DNA of 42,214 bases from JABCPE02 sp963518845 (GCA_963518845.1 CAUQKV010000015.1:1-42214), one strand, 5' to 3'; counted from the first letter of the stretch, positions 8,312-15,767 are shown. Notes: generated from the letters alone by a model not told the origin. A program made the numbers and translations.

Positions 8312-8560
8312 TTATTCTATTTCAAATCTTTCACAAGCTTCCAACTCGCCTACTTTCACTTTATTGATATGGGTAAATTTCACATTTGGATCTGCTTCCG
8401 CAAATTGTTTTGCTTTTTTTATACAATATTCTATTTTGTAACCCACTGAAATACACACTCTATGCTCTCCCACTAATCCCATCCCCATATAAATATACTC
8501 ACCCAAACGGAAGTCATCATTTAGGCTCAATTCTTTCTCTTGTTGAATTCTACTATACAT
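8312..8560 (-). CDS. Unknown 82-residue protein in the nrd cluster
   Basis: The family is not recognised. The 82 residues include a Gly/Met-rich segment (EYIYMGMGLVGEHR, about 21-34), a helix with Lys and Cys (GYKIEYCIKKAKQFAEA, about 40-56), and an acidic end (GELEACERFEIE). Four Cys/His positions (His33, Cys36, Cys46, Cys75) are spread out and do not form a classical zinc motif. There is no signal peptide. It lies 27 bases after nrdB and 5 bases before the next unknown gene on the same strand, which argues for a real co-transcribed gene. Its place directly after nrdB would suit a reductase accessory protein, but that is inference from position only. Confidence 0.7.
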   Translation of the reverse strand: MYSRIQQEKELSLNDDFRLGEYIYMGMGLVGEHRVCISVGYKIEYCIKKAKQFAEADPNVKFTHINKVKVGELEACERFEIE

Positions 8561-8587
8561 GGTTTATTATTGTTTTTTTTTTAGAGT

Positions 8588-9547
8588 TTAGAATAAATCG
8601 TCCTCTGTGATGGATTTATCGTGCTTAGTGTAGGCTGTTGGTCTTTTCGCAAAGAAATCATCTAGTTCATTTGCGAAAACTTCTTCTTCAAACCAAAGCA
8701 TCGGCTTTATTTCATCTCCTGTTATTCCAAAAGGTCTGCCCAATCCCAGCTGCACCAAAGAGTCATCCAGCCTGTATCTCATATAATTAGCCAAATCTTT
8801 TTTGCTAAAAAAGTCAAGTTCACCATTTTCAAAAATCCAATCTAACATCTTGTCTTCCAGTTCTATATAGTTTTTCATAAAACCTTCTATCTCCTTCATC
8901 CCTCTTTCCTTCATGTCTGGATTTTCCTCAAAAATCTTTTTGATGATAAAAATACCAGCATTGGCGTGGGTCTGCTCATCAACGGATGTCCAAGCGATGA
9001 TATTTGCTACATTTTTCATATATCCCTTAAAACGAGTAAATGACAAAATAGTCGCAAATTGGCTGAACAAAGAAGCGTTTTCTATAATCAAAGTAAAAAA
9101 CAAGATTCTTTCCAGCGCATTTTCTTTATTCTTAGAAAGATATTCTTTCAAGACTTGATTTCTTTCCTTGAAAATAGGAACTTCTAACAAATTTTCAAAT
9201 TCATTATTGTACCCCAATACTTCCAGCAATCTAGAATATGCCTCTGAATGGCGAAACTCACATTCTGCAAAAGTAGCTCCAAGTCCATTAAACTCTGGCT
9301 TTGGGAAAAGGTCGTAAAGGTCTCCCCAAAAAGTTTTCACAGAAACCTCCACTTGTGCTATTCCCAGCAAGGCTCTCTTTACAGCTTCTTTTTCTATCGG
9401 ACTCAAATTCGCCTTGAAATCCTGAATATCCGCTGTAAATTCCACCTCAGAATGCACCCAGAAGGACTTATTCATGGAATCCACAAACTGCATGATTTCT
9501 GGATATTCAAACGGTTTGTAGTTTTCTCTTTTATCAAATATTCCCAT
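8588..9547 (-). CDS. nrdB: Ribonucleoside-diphosphate reductase small subunit (diiron-tyrosyl radical)
   Basis: The 319-residue protein is the radical-generating partner of NrdA. All metal ligands expected for the diiron site are visible: Glu67 in AQVEVSV, Glu97 and His100 in CEFRHSEAY, Glu156 in LIIENASLF, and Glu191 and His194 in VDEQTHAN. The radical tyrosine is Tyr104, four residues after His100 as in E. coli NrdB. This is therefore a normal Tyr-radical enzyme, not a Tyr-less variant. The first ligand is Glu rather than the Asp of E. coli. There is no N- or C-terminal ATP-cone. It is the first gene of the nrdB - 82 aa - 119 aa - acetyltransferase - nrdA operon and has its own promoter box upstream. 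Confidence 0.95.
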   Translation of the reverse strand: MGIFDKRENYKPFEYPEIMQFVDSMNKSFWVHSEVEFTADIQDFKANLSPIEKEAVKRALLGIAQVEVSVKTFWGDLYDLFPKPEFNGLGATFAECEFRHSEAYSRLLEVLGYNNEFENLLEVPIFKERNQVLKEYLSKNKENALERILFFTLIIENASLFSQFATILSFTRFKGYMKNVANIIAWTSVDEQTHANAGIFIIKKIFEENPDMKERGMKEIEGFMKNYIELEDKMLDWIFENGELDFFSKKDLANYMRYRLDDSLVQLGLGRPFGITGDEIKPMLWFEEEVFANELDDFFAKRPTAYTKHDKSITEDDLF

Positions 9548-9574
9548 GATGATACTTTTTCAGATTAGTATTTG

Positions 9575-9582
9575 CAAAAGTA
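9575..9582 (-). promoter_or_regulatory. -7 box of the nrdB operon
   Basis: Read on the minus strand the site is TACTTTTG, a perfect TAnnTTTG, 28 bases before the nrdB start at 9547. No good -33 element is visible. Farther upstream, TTTTCCACA at 9622-9630 (plus strand) differs by one base from a DnaA box, and ACACTATA at about 9642-9649 resembles half of an NrdR box. Both are weak, single sites and could be chance. Confidence 0.45.
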
Positions 9583-9762
9583 GAAATAAATACTCTCTAT
9601 AAAAATCATCTCTTATGAAAGTTTTCCACACTCATTCTAATACACTATAAATAAACAGGTTATAAAATTTAGTATCATTTTACCTTAATTTACAATTAAA
9701 CAACACTAAAAAACACACCATGAATAAACAAAATAAAATTAAACAATAATGATTGCGTATAA

Positions 9763-9796
9763 AAAATGAGTATCAGTTTTTTCTGATACTCATTTT
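9763..9796. terminator. Terminator at the end of the ATP synthase operon
   Basis: AAAATGAGTATCAG at 9763-9776 pairs perfectly over 14 bp with 9783-9796 around a T6 loop. It lies about 30 bases after the atpG stop. On the minus strand the stem ends in a run of T, as expected for a rho-independent terminator of the operon. Confidence 0.85.
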
Positions 9797-9827
9797 CAAC
9801 TTTAAAACCTTATATTATGATATAATC

Positions 9828-10688
9828 TTATCCTTTTTTCAATGCTTCTGCACCAGAAACAATTTCTAATATTTCATTAGTAATTGCAGCCTGACGAGCC
9901 TTGTTATAGAAGATAACGAGTTCATTTTTCAGAGCATTAGCATTGTCTGTCGCTTTATGCATCGCGGTCATCCTTGCTCCATGCTCAGATGCTATAGAAT
10001 CTAATAGCGCCTTATAAACCTGTGTTTTTATAGACTTAGGAATCAATGTTTCCAATATCGTCTGCTTATCAGGTTCAAAGATGTAGTCTGATTCTGCATC
10101 CTCTTCAGCTTGTTCTGGCATCGTAATCGGTAATAACTGCTCAGTTCTTACCTGCTGCGTTGCTGCATTGATAAATTTATTATAAACCAAATATACTTCA
10201 TCAAAAATCCCTTCACTGAAGTCTTTCATCACAGCACTAGTCAGTTTAGAAACAGCCTCAAAACTTACACTATCATAAATAGAACTTTGGTTATCATACA
10301 CTGTTCTTACTCTTCTCACTGCATCAAAAACCTTTTTCCCTATCGTAAGAACCTCTATTTCTACATCTTCTTTTTGTTTATAATTAGCATTCAACTCTTT
10401 AATCACTGATGAGTTAAAAGCTCCTGCCAAACCTCTATTAGAAGAAATAGCGATATAAAGTATTTTTTTGACTTCTCTTTTCTGAGCATACTCTGACAAA
10501 CTTCCTTCAGAACCTGTACTCACTTTTTGAATAAGTTCCTGAAGTTTTTCAGAATAAGGTCTAAGCATCGTAATGGCATCTTGTGCTTTTTTTAGTTTCG
10601 CTGCCGAAACCATCTTCATCGCACTCGTAATCTGCATCGTAGATGATATAGATGTTATTCTGCCTCTAATCTCCTTTAAATTCGCCAT
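9828..10688 (-). CDS. atpG: F1 ATP synthase gamma subunit
   Basis: The 286-residue protein is the rotor shaft of F1. The N-terminal helix has the typical LKEIRGRITSISSTMQITSAMKMVSAAKL sense, and the C-terminal helix ends TDNANALKNELVIFYNKARQAAITNEILEIVSGAEAL, the almost invariant end that sits inside the alpha-beta ring. The middle Rossmann-like part contains SSNRGLAGAFN. An acidic insert near residues 195-205 (EQAEEDAESD) is longer than in E. coli. The gene is the last of the operon, 55 bases after atpA, and is followed by a strong terminator. The next usual gene, atpD, is not here: in Bacteroidota beta and epsilon are commonly encoded elsewhere. Confidence 0.97.
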   Translation of the reverse strand: MANLKEIRGRITSISSTMQITSAMKMVSAAKLKKAQDAITMLRPYSEKLQELIQKVSTGSEGSLSEYAQKREVKKILYIAISSNRGLAGAFNSSVIKELNANYKQKEDVEIEVLTIGKKVFDAVRRVRTVYDNQSSIYDSVSFEAVSKLTSAVMKDFSEGIFDEVYLVYNKFINAATQQVRTEQLLPITMPEQAEEDAESDYIFEPDKQTILETLIPKSIKTQVYKALLDSIASEHGARMTAMHKATDNANALKNELVIFYNKARQAAITNEILEIVSGAEALKKG

Positions 10689-10743
10689 CTGATAAACTTA
10701 CTTTTTTATGTCCCAAAAAATTTAGAACAAATTGGTTTATATT

Positions 10744-12324
10744 TTAATTATTGTATTTCGCTACTAAATCTAATGCCACTTGTTTCAATACCTCTGTCAA
10801 ATCTTTATCGATTTTACCAGCTTTTAGTGCAGACATTACCTCTGGATGTGCAGTTTTTAATAATCCTACATACTCTTTTTGGAATGCTCTCACTTTTGCT
10901 ACAGGAATGTCTTTTAACAAGTTTTCTGTTCCAGCATAAATCATCGCTACTTGGTCTTCCACTGGAAGCGGTGAGTTTACTGGTTGTTTTAGAATTTCCA
11001 CATTCTTTTCTCCCTTAGAAATTACCGCCAAAGTAGCAGCATCTAGGTCAGAACCGAATTTAGCAAATGCCTCTAATTCTTTATATTGAGCTTGGTCAAG
11101 TTTCAATGTTCCTGAAACTTTCTTCATTGATTTAATCTGAGCATTACCCCCTACCCTTGATACAGAGATACCCACATTAATCGCTGGTCTTACCCCTGAG
11201 TTGAATAAATCAGACTCCAAGAAAATCTGTCCATCTGTAATAGAAATCACATTGGTAGGAATATACGCAGATACATCCCCTGCCTGAGTCTCGATGATAG
11301 GAAGTGCTGTTAATGAACCGCCACCTTTTACCATAGGTTTCAGTGTTTCTGGAAGGTCATTCATTTGAGATGCGATAGTATCATCTTTGATGATTTTCGC
11401 TGCTCTTTCTAGCAATCTTGAGTGAAGGTAGAATACATCCCCAGGATAAGCCTCACGCCCTGGTGGTCTTCTTAATAGAAGGGACAACTCTCTATATGCT
11501 ACTGCTTGTTTAGATAAATCATCATAAACAATCAATGCTGGGCGTCCTGTATCTCTAAAATACTCCCCGATAGCAGCACCTGCCATTGGAGCGTACACCT
11601 GCATTGGAGAAGGGTCAGAAGCGTTAGCTGCTACTACTACTGTATAAGCCATTGCTCCTCTTTCTTCTAATGTTCTTACAATTTGAGCTACTGTAGAACC
11701 TTTTTGTCCTACTGCTACATATATACAGAATACAGGCTGACCTGCATCATAAAATTCTTTTTGATTCAGGATCGTGTCTATCGCTACCGTAGTTTTACCT
11801 GTCTGACGGTCACCAATAATCAACTCTCTCTGTCCTCTTCCGATAGGAATCATAGAGTCTATCGCAACGATACCTGTTTGCAAAGGCTCATTAACAGGCT
11901 GACGATAGATAACCCCAGGAGCTTTTCTCTCCAAAGGCATATCGTATAAATCTCCTCCAATAGGACCTTTACCATCGATAGGATTACCCAAAGTGTCTAC
12001 TACTCTTCCCAAAAGTCCCTCTCCTACTTTGATAGAAGAAATTCTTTTAGTTCTATTTACTGTATCACCTTCTTTTACTCTCTTAGATTCTCCAAGTAGA
12101 GCCACCCCTACATTATCCTCTTCAAGGTTTAATACAATTCCTTCAACTCCACTTTCAAATTTTACTAATTCTCCGTACTGTACATTTTCCAAACCATAAA
12201 TACGAGCAATACCATCTCCTACTTGTAATACGGTTCCTACCTCTTCTACATTAGACTGAGTATCAAAATTTGCTAACTGTTGTTTCAATATTGCAGATAC
12301 TTCTGCTGGATTTATTCCTGCCAT
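10744..12324 (-). CDS. atpA: F1 ATP synthase alpha subunit
   Basis: The 526-residue protein is full length. The Walker A loop GDRQTGKT is at about 173-180, the ALIVYDDLSKQAVAYRE segment (Walker B region) at about 264-280, and the catalytic-interface region SALPIIETQAGDVSAYIP-like (LTALPIIETQAGDVSAYIPT) near 339-358. The invariant VGGNAQIKSMKKVSG follows. Alpha carries the non-catalytic nucleotide sites and forms the hexamer with beta. Its gene is 17 bases downstream of atpH and 55 bases upstream of atpG. Nothing is odd apart from the missing atpD in the cluster. Confidence 0.97.
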   Translation of the reverse strand: MAGINPAEVSAILKQQLANFDTQSNVEEVGTVLQVGDGIARIYGLENVQYGELVKFESGVEGIVLNLEEDNVGVALLGESKRVKEGDTVNRTKRISSIKVGEGLLGRVVDTLGNPIDGKGPIGGDLYDMPLERKAPGVIYRQPVNEPLQTGIVAIDSMIPIGRGQRELIIGDRQTGKTTVAIDTILNQKEFYDAGQPVFCIYVAVGQKGSTVAQIVRTLEERGAMAYTVVVAANASDPSPMQVYAPMAGAAIGEYFRDTGRPALIVYDDLSKQAVAYRELSLLLRRPPGREAYPGDVFYLHSRLLERAAKIIKDDTIASQMNDLPETLKPMVKGGGSLTALPIIETQAGDVSAYIPTNVISITDGQIFLESDLFNSGVRPAINVGISVSRVGGNAQIKSMKKVSGTLKLDQAQYKELEAFAKFGSDLDAATLAVISKGEKNVEILKQPVNSPLPVEDQVAMIYAGTENLLKDIPVAKVRAFQKEYVGLLKTAHPEVMSALKAGKIDKDLTEVLKQVALDLVAKYNN

Positions 12325-12341
12325 TTTATTGGTTGTTTTTT

Positions 12342-12884
12342 CTAATTAAGTTGAAATTCTTTTCTAAGATTAGCCAAGTGTGTTCTTACCGAGTTATCGA
12401 TCTGCTGGTCTCCTACTCTTAGGATATATCCACCGATAAGCTCTGGCTTTATTATAGACTTTATCTTATACTTTTTATTTACATCTATCAAAGATGAAGT
12501 TTTTACAATCTGATCTAAACTCTGTTGAGAAAGTTCTTCAGCGGTTGTAAGGGTTACCTTCTGCACTCCATTCATTTCCTCTACCTTCTCCACATATTCT
12601 TTAGCAATATCTTCTAAATATTTTTCTCTTCCTTGCTTGATAACAAGGGTAATCATGTTTTTAGTTACAACAGAAAATTTAGAAAAAATCTCACTTGCAA
12701 CACTCTGCTTTCTTCTGTAGTCTATAATAGGTGTAGCAAAAAAACTTCTCAATTCTTTAGAACCAGAAATAGTTTCTGCCACATCTTTCATTTCATTGAA
12801 TACAGTCTCCGTGTTGCCAGTTTCTGTTGTAAAATCCAACAATCCCTGAGCGTATCTTTTAGCAACTTTTGTTGTGTTACTCAT
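12342..12884 (-). CDS. atpH: F1 ATP synthase delta subunit (OSCP)
   Basis: The 180-residue protein connects the peripheral stalk to the top of F1. It has the family opening VAKRYAQGLLDFTTE, a helical N-domain, and the conserved C-terminal strand region IKPELIGGYILRVGDQQIDNSVRTHL, including the Gly-Gly pair and D-x-S that mark delta/OSCP proteins. Length is normal. It is 5 bases downstream of atpF and 17 bases upstream of atpA, so translation of the three is probably coupled. Confidence 0.95.
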   Translation of the reverse strand: MSNTTKVAKRYAQGLLDFTTETGNTETVFNEMKDVAETISGSKELRSFFATPIIDYRRKQSVASEIFSKFSVVTKNMITLVIKQGREKYLEDIAKEYVEKVEEMNGVQKVTLTTAEELSQQSLDQIVKTSSLIDVNKKYKIKSIIKPELIGGYILRVGDQQIDNSVRTHLANLRKEFQLN

Positions 12885-12889
12885 AAGGA

Positions 12890-13378
12890 TTAGTTTAAGT
12901 TTTTATCATTTAATAAATTAGCCACCAGGTCATTTTGGGCATCTTTATTATCCAATTTTTTCTTCAGTATAGTCTCTGCAATATCCACAGATAAAGAACT
13001 GATCTGCTTTTTCATATCATCTATAGCAGCAGCCTTCTCCATAGCGATAGAATGTCTAGCAGCCTCTATCATTTTTTCTCCTTCTACTTTAGCTGTATCT
13101 TTCGCTTCGTTAATCATTCTATCTCTGATTTCTCTTGCTTCTCTCAATATATTATCCTTTTCTATTTTAGCTTCTTGGATAATTCTTTCGTTTTCAGCTT
13201 TTAAATTCTGAACTTCCTCTCTTGCCAATTTAGCTTGGTTAAGAGCATCTACGATTGTTGTTTCTCTTTCATTAAGCGCATTAAGAATTGGTTTCCATGC
13301 ATATTTTGCCAAAAGAAACATCAATACAGCAAAAGTAAGAGTCATCCAAAAAACTAAACCTAATCCCGGTGTTATCAT
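12890..13378 (-). CDS. atpF: F0 ATP synthase b subunit
   Basis: The 162-residue protein has one N-terminal membrane helix (about residues 5-24, GLVFWMTLTFAVLMFLLAKY) followed by AWKPILNALNERE, the conserved start of the b subunit. A long charged coiled coil follows (EVQNLKAENERIIQEAKIEK and onward). It forms the peripheral stalk that holds F1 against F0. There is one b gene, so a homodimer is expected. A 106-base spacer with a strong hairpin separates it from atpE upstream. Confidence 0.95.
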   Translation of the reverse strand: MITPGLGLVFWMTLTFAVLMFLLAKYAWKPILNALNERETTIVDALNQAKLAREEVQNLKAENERIIQEAKIEKDNILREAREIRDRMINEAKDTAKVEGEKMIEAARHSIAMEKAAAIDDMKKQISSLSVDIAETILKKKLDNKDAQNDLVANLLNDKNLN

Positions 13379-13438
13379 TTCTAAATTATTTTATTTTTTT
13401 ATTTTACTTTAAATATTTTTTAATACAAAATTTTAAAA

Positions 13439-13474
13439 TAATCTTGGTAAGCACCAACCGTGTTACCAAGATTA
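13439..13474 (-). promoter_or_regulatory. Intercistronic hairpin between atpE and atpF
   Basis: TAATCTTGGTAA at 13439-13450 pairs perfectly over 12 bp with 13463-13474, and CAC/GTG can pair inside the 12-base loop. It begins 11 bases after the atpE stop. On the minus strand it is followed by TTTTAAAATTTTG rather than a clean T run, so it may act as a partial terminator or as a 3' stabiliser of the atpE message rather than a full stop. Confidence 0.65.
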
Positions 13475-13484
13475 TCAGTTAAAA

Positions 13485-13721
13485 TTACTTCATGAACGGA
13501 GCACTGAAAATCAATCCGATAAGTCCAGCACCTTCGATAAGACCACAAGCGATCAACATCGCAGCTTGTACCTTATCAGCCGCTTCTGGTTGTCTAGCGA
13601 TAGCATCCATCGCATGAGAACCAATTTTAGAAATACCGTAAGCTACTCCTAATACAGCAAGTGAAATCGCTGCATAATTCAAGTAAGACATTGCATGTAC
13701 TGTCTCTTTTACTGCTTCCAT
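13485..13721 (-). CDS. atpE: F0 ATP synthase c subunit (rotor ring)
   Basis: The 78-residue hairpin protein has two membrane helices joined by the polar loop ARQPEA (about 42-47), the signature of c subunits. The ion-carrying Glu is in GLIEGAGLIG (Glu62). The residues after it are Gly-Ala and not the Ser-Thr of Na+-type rings, so a proton-driven ring is expected. It should be present in about ten or more copies per enzyme, far more than its operon partners. The hairpin just downstream may help achieve this. Confidence 0.96.
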   Translation of the reverse strand: MEAVKETVHAMSYLNYAAISLAVLGVAYGISKIGSHAMDAIARQPEAADKVQAAMLIACGLIEGAGLIGLIFSAPFMK

Positions 13722-13769
13722 AATAAAAAATATTTAGTTAAAATTATTGTTTAAAATTAAAATTCTTTT

Positions 13770-14858
13770 CTAGTATCCTTCTGCATGCCCATGTGCATCA
13801 TCGTGACTATGTTCTGCTACTGCAATACCAATATATAAAGCTGATAATATTGTAAATATATATGCCTGCAAAGCTGCAACTAACAATTCCAAGATAGAAA
13901 CGAATAACGCCAATGGCACAGAAACCGCTCCTAAAGCTGCATTTTTGAAAATAAATATCAATGAAATAATACTTAAAATCATAATATGCCCAGCTGTAAT
14001 ATTCGCCATAAGACGCATGGTCAAGGAGAATGGTTTAGTGAAAATACCTATAATCTCCAATGGAATCATAATCGGCTTTAGCAAAAATGGTACTGGCGGC
14101 CAGAAAATATGTTTCCAATAGTCTTTATTCGCGTTCAGCAAAATAGTAAACAATGTGAATAAAGAAAGAACTAATGTAACCGCTATGTTACCTGTAAGGT
14201 TAGCCCCACCAGGGAAAAACGGAACAAGTCCTATCAAGTTATTCAACCAAATAAAGAAGAATATAGTCAATAAGAACGGCATAAACTTCTTATAATGTTT
14301 AGAACCAATATTTGGAATTGCAATTCCATCTCTCACCAACAATACAACTGGCTCAAAAAATCTCGCTACTCCAGTAGGCACTAAAGATTTTTTGTAAGAA
14401 TTTGCCATTGAAATGAACAATCCTAAGATAATCAAAACAGAAATGAACAATGCAAAAACATTCTTAGTAATAGAAAAGTCATAAAACACTTTTTCAGTTC
14501 CTTTGAATAAATCTGGAATTTGCGCTTTTTCCAAACCTTCTTTATTCACTAAAACACCATGCTCCAAAGTATATCCATCTATTACTTCTCCATGAGCCAC
14601 ACTACTTGACATGAAAAAATGCCAACCTTTCTCATCCTTCACAATCACTGGCAAAGAAATAGTAATATGAAATTCTCCCTCTTCACCTTCATCCAAAGTA
14701 GCAATATGCCACTCATGTGTATCATAAATGTGATGATTGATAAGTTCAGAAGGATTAAAGGCTTTTTCACCTCCATCTGCATGTTCACTAGCAAGAGCAG
14801 TATTCCCAAACAACATGAACATCAAAACAAAAAATAGTGAATAAATTCTCTGGTTCAT
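13770..14858 (-). CDS. atpB: F0 ATP synthase a subunit with periplasmic N-terminal extension
   Basis: The 362-residue protein is about 90 residues longer than E. coli a. It begins with a signal-peptide-like segment (MNQRIYSLFFVLMFMLFGNTALA). A soluble region of about 110 residues follows, with several His (HADGGEKAF, NHHIYDTHEWHI), and then the conserved membrane domain. The essential Arg of the proton channel is in SLTMRLMANITAGHIMI (near residue 280), and the last helix has LVAALQAYIFTILSALYIG. The C-terminus is His-rich (EHSHDDAHGHAEGY). A long exported N-terminus appears typical of Bacteroidota a subunits; its function is unknown. A -7 box just upstream suggests an internal promoter. Confidence 0.95.
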   Translation of the reverse strand: MNQRIYSLFFVLMFMLFGNTALASEHADGGEKAFNPSELINHHIYDTHEWHIATLDEGEEGEFHITISLPVIVKDEKGWHFFMSSSVAHGEVIDGYTLEHGVLVNKEGLEKAQIPDLFKGTEKVFYDFSITKNVFALFISVLIILGLFISMANSYKKSLVPTGVARFFEPVVLLVRDGIAIPNIGSKHYKKFMPFLLTIFFFIWLNNLIGLVPFFPGGANLTGNIAVTLVLSLFTLFTILLNANKDYWKHIFWPPVPFLLKPIMIPLEIIGIFTKPFSLTMRLMANITAGHIMILSIISLIFIFKNAALGAVSVPLALFVSILELLVAALQAYIFTILSALYIGIAVAEHSHDDAHGHAEGY

Positions 14859-14878
14859 TTCTTATTTTTATTGATTTG

Positions 14879-14886
14879 CAAATATA
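14879..14886 (-). promoter_or_regulatory. Possible internal -7 box before atpB
   Basis: On the minus strand the site reads TATATTTG, a perfect TAnnTTTG, 20 bases before the atpB start at 14858 and after the AtpI-like gene. No -33 element is visible. It may give extra transcription of the structural genes independent of the AtpI-like gene. Confidence 0.4.
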
Positions 14887-14913
14887 CTTAAATAAATTAA
14901 GTTTTAAAAATAA

Positions 14914-15276
14914 TTATAATTGATTTTTATCAGATTTTTGATTATTCTTTATTTCCCTAAGAACAGAATGGTATAGAGGTATTGATAACAGAAGAAAAAC
15001 AAGAGCCAAAAACATCACTAAAACCTCATTTTTCTTAATCACAAACATCCACAAAAACGCCCAAAGAATATCTTTCCCAAAATTCATAGTCATGAAAGCC
15101 ATCACAGCCATAGACATTTTCTTTAACCCTTTATAAATCCTGAAAAGTAGAAAATTAAGAATAAGGAATGAGAAAAAAATCCCTATAATATATATATAAT
15201 ACTCAGGATATTGATAGAGATAAATCCCCATAAACACAGCCGCAAATGCGTAAATAATGATATCTATTTTATTCAA
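14914..15276 (-). CDS. Small four-helix membrane protein at the head of the atp operon (AtpI-like)
   Basis: The 120-residue protein consists almost only of four hydrophobic helices (about 5-21, 26-46, 60-80 and 86-104) with a charged C-terminal tail. Size, topology and position directly before atpB match AtpI/UncI, which helps assemble the c ring; the sequence itself has no motif that proves it. The frame opens with TTG at 15276, and the first in-frame ATG (residue 16) would remove half of the first helix. I therefore favour the TTG. A strong promoter at 15290-15322 places the transcript start only about eight bases before that TTG, so the leader is very short. Confidence in the gene is high, in the AtpI name moderate. 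Confidence 0.75.
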   Translation of the reverse strand: MNKIDIIIYAFAAVFMGIYLYQYPEYYIYIIGIFFSFLILNFLLFRIYKGLKKMSMAVMAFMTMNFGKDILWAFLWMFVIKKNEVLVMFLALVFLLLSIPLYHSVLREIKNNQKSDKNQL

Positions 15277-15289
15277 AATAAAGTTTTTG

Positions 15290-15322
15290 CAAAGTTATGG
15301 ATTTTCTTTTTATAAATACAAA
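15290..15322 (-). promoter_or_regulatory. Main promoter of the ATP synthase operon
   Basis: On the minus strand a -33 TTTG lies at 15322-15319 and a perfect -7 box TAACTTTG at 15297-15290, with 21 bases between them. It sits in the 48-base gap after the S4-domain gene, which separates the two transcription units. Confidence 0.7.
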
Positions 15323-15324
15323 GT

Positions 15325-15756
15325 TTATTCCTCGTCTTCTTCATCATCTATGTCAAGAAAAAAAGCATCCCAGTCATCCTCTTCCTCATTATCATTATCT
15401 AAAAAATCACTCATATCCCTACGGTCTTTTTTCGTGGGTCTTCCCTCTCCTTTCTGGCGATAATAATCCTGCGAGAGCATTCTCATTTTCAATATTTCAT
15501 ACTGCTCCTTATCCGTAATATCCTTGATATGAAGTGGAACAAGCTTGGCACCGAGGCGACTTTTAGGAATCTGCAAAACTTCTATTTTATAATTGATCTG
15601 GTTTTTCCTAATCTCCACCACATCGCCTTCATAGACTTCCCGCGAAGCTTTCACCGGCTGTCCGCCGATGGAAACTCTATTTTTTTTGATTTCATCTGCT
15701 GCGATGCTCCTTGTTTTATAGAAACGAACACTCCACAGAAATTTGTCTACACGCAT
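15325..15756 (-). CDS. S4-domain RNA-binding protein, Hsp15 (HslR) family
   Basis: The 143-residue protein opens with an S4 RNA-binding domain: MRVDKFLWSVRFYKTRSIA, then KKNRVSIGGQPVKASREVYEGDVVEI, at about residues 1-52. This is the layout of Hsp15, which in E. coli binds 50S subunits carrying stalled nascent chains and helps recycle them. The middle part has the GRPTKKDRR segment typical of Hsp15-like proteins. Unlike E. coli Hsp15, whose tail is basic, this one ends in about 25 mostly acidic residues (EEEDDWDAFF, then DIDDEEDEE). It is 11 bases downstream of recO and probably in that operon. The exact role here is inferred from family. Confidence 0.85.
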   Translation of the reverse strand: MRVDKFLWSVRFYKTRSIAADEIKKNRVSIGGQPVKASREVYEGDVVEIRKNQINYKIEVLQIPKSRLGAKLVPLHIKDITDKEQYEILKMRMLSQDYYRQKGEGRPTKKDRRDMSDFLDNDNEEEDDWDAFFLDIDDEEDEE

Positions 15757-15767
15757 ACCTTATTTTA

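Noticed and set aside
13439..13474. The atpE hairpin as a full operon terminator
   Set aside because: No clean T run follows, and atpF, atpH, atpA and atpG continue on the same strand without a visible promoter in the spacer.
15257..15518. Two overlapping plus-strand frames rich in Ser or Phe/Leu
   Set aside because: They are complements of the acidic tail of the S4 protein; low-complexity translation, no start context.
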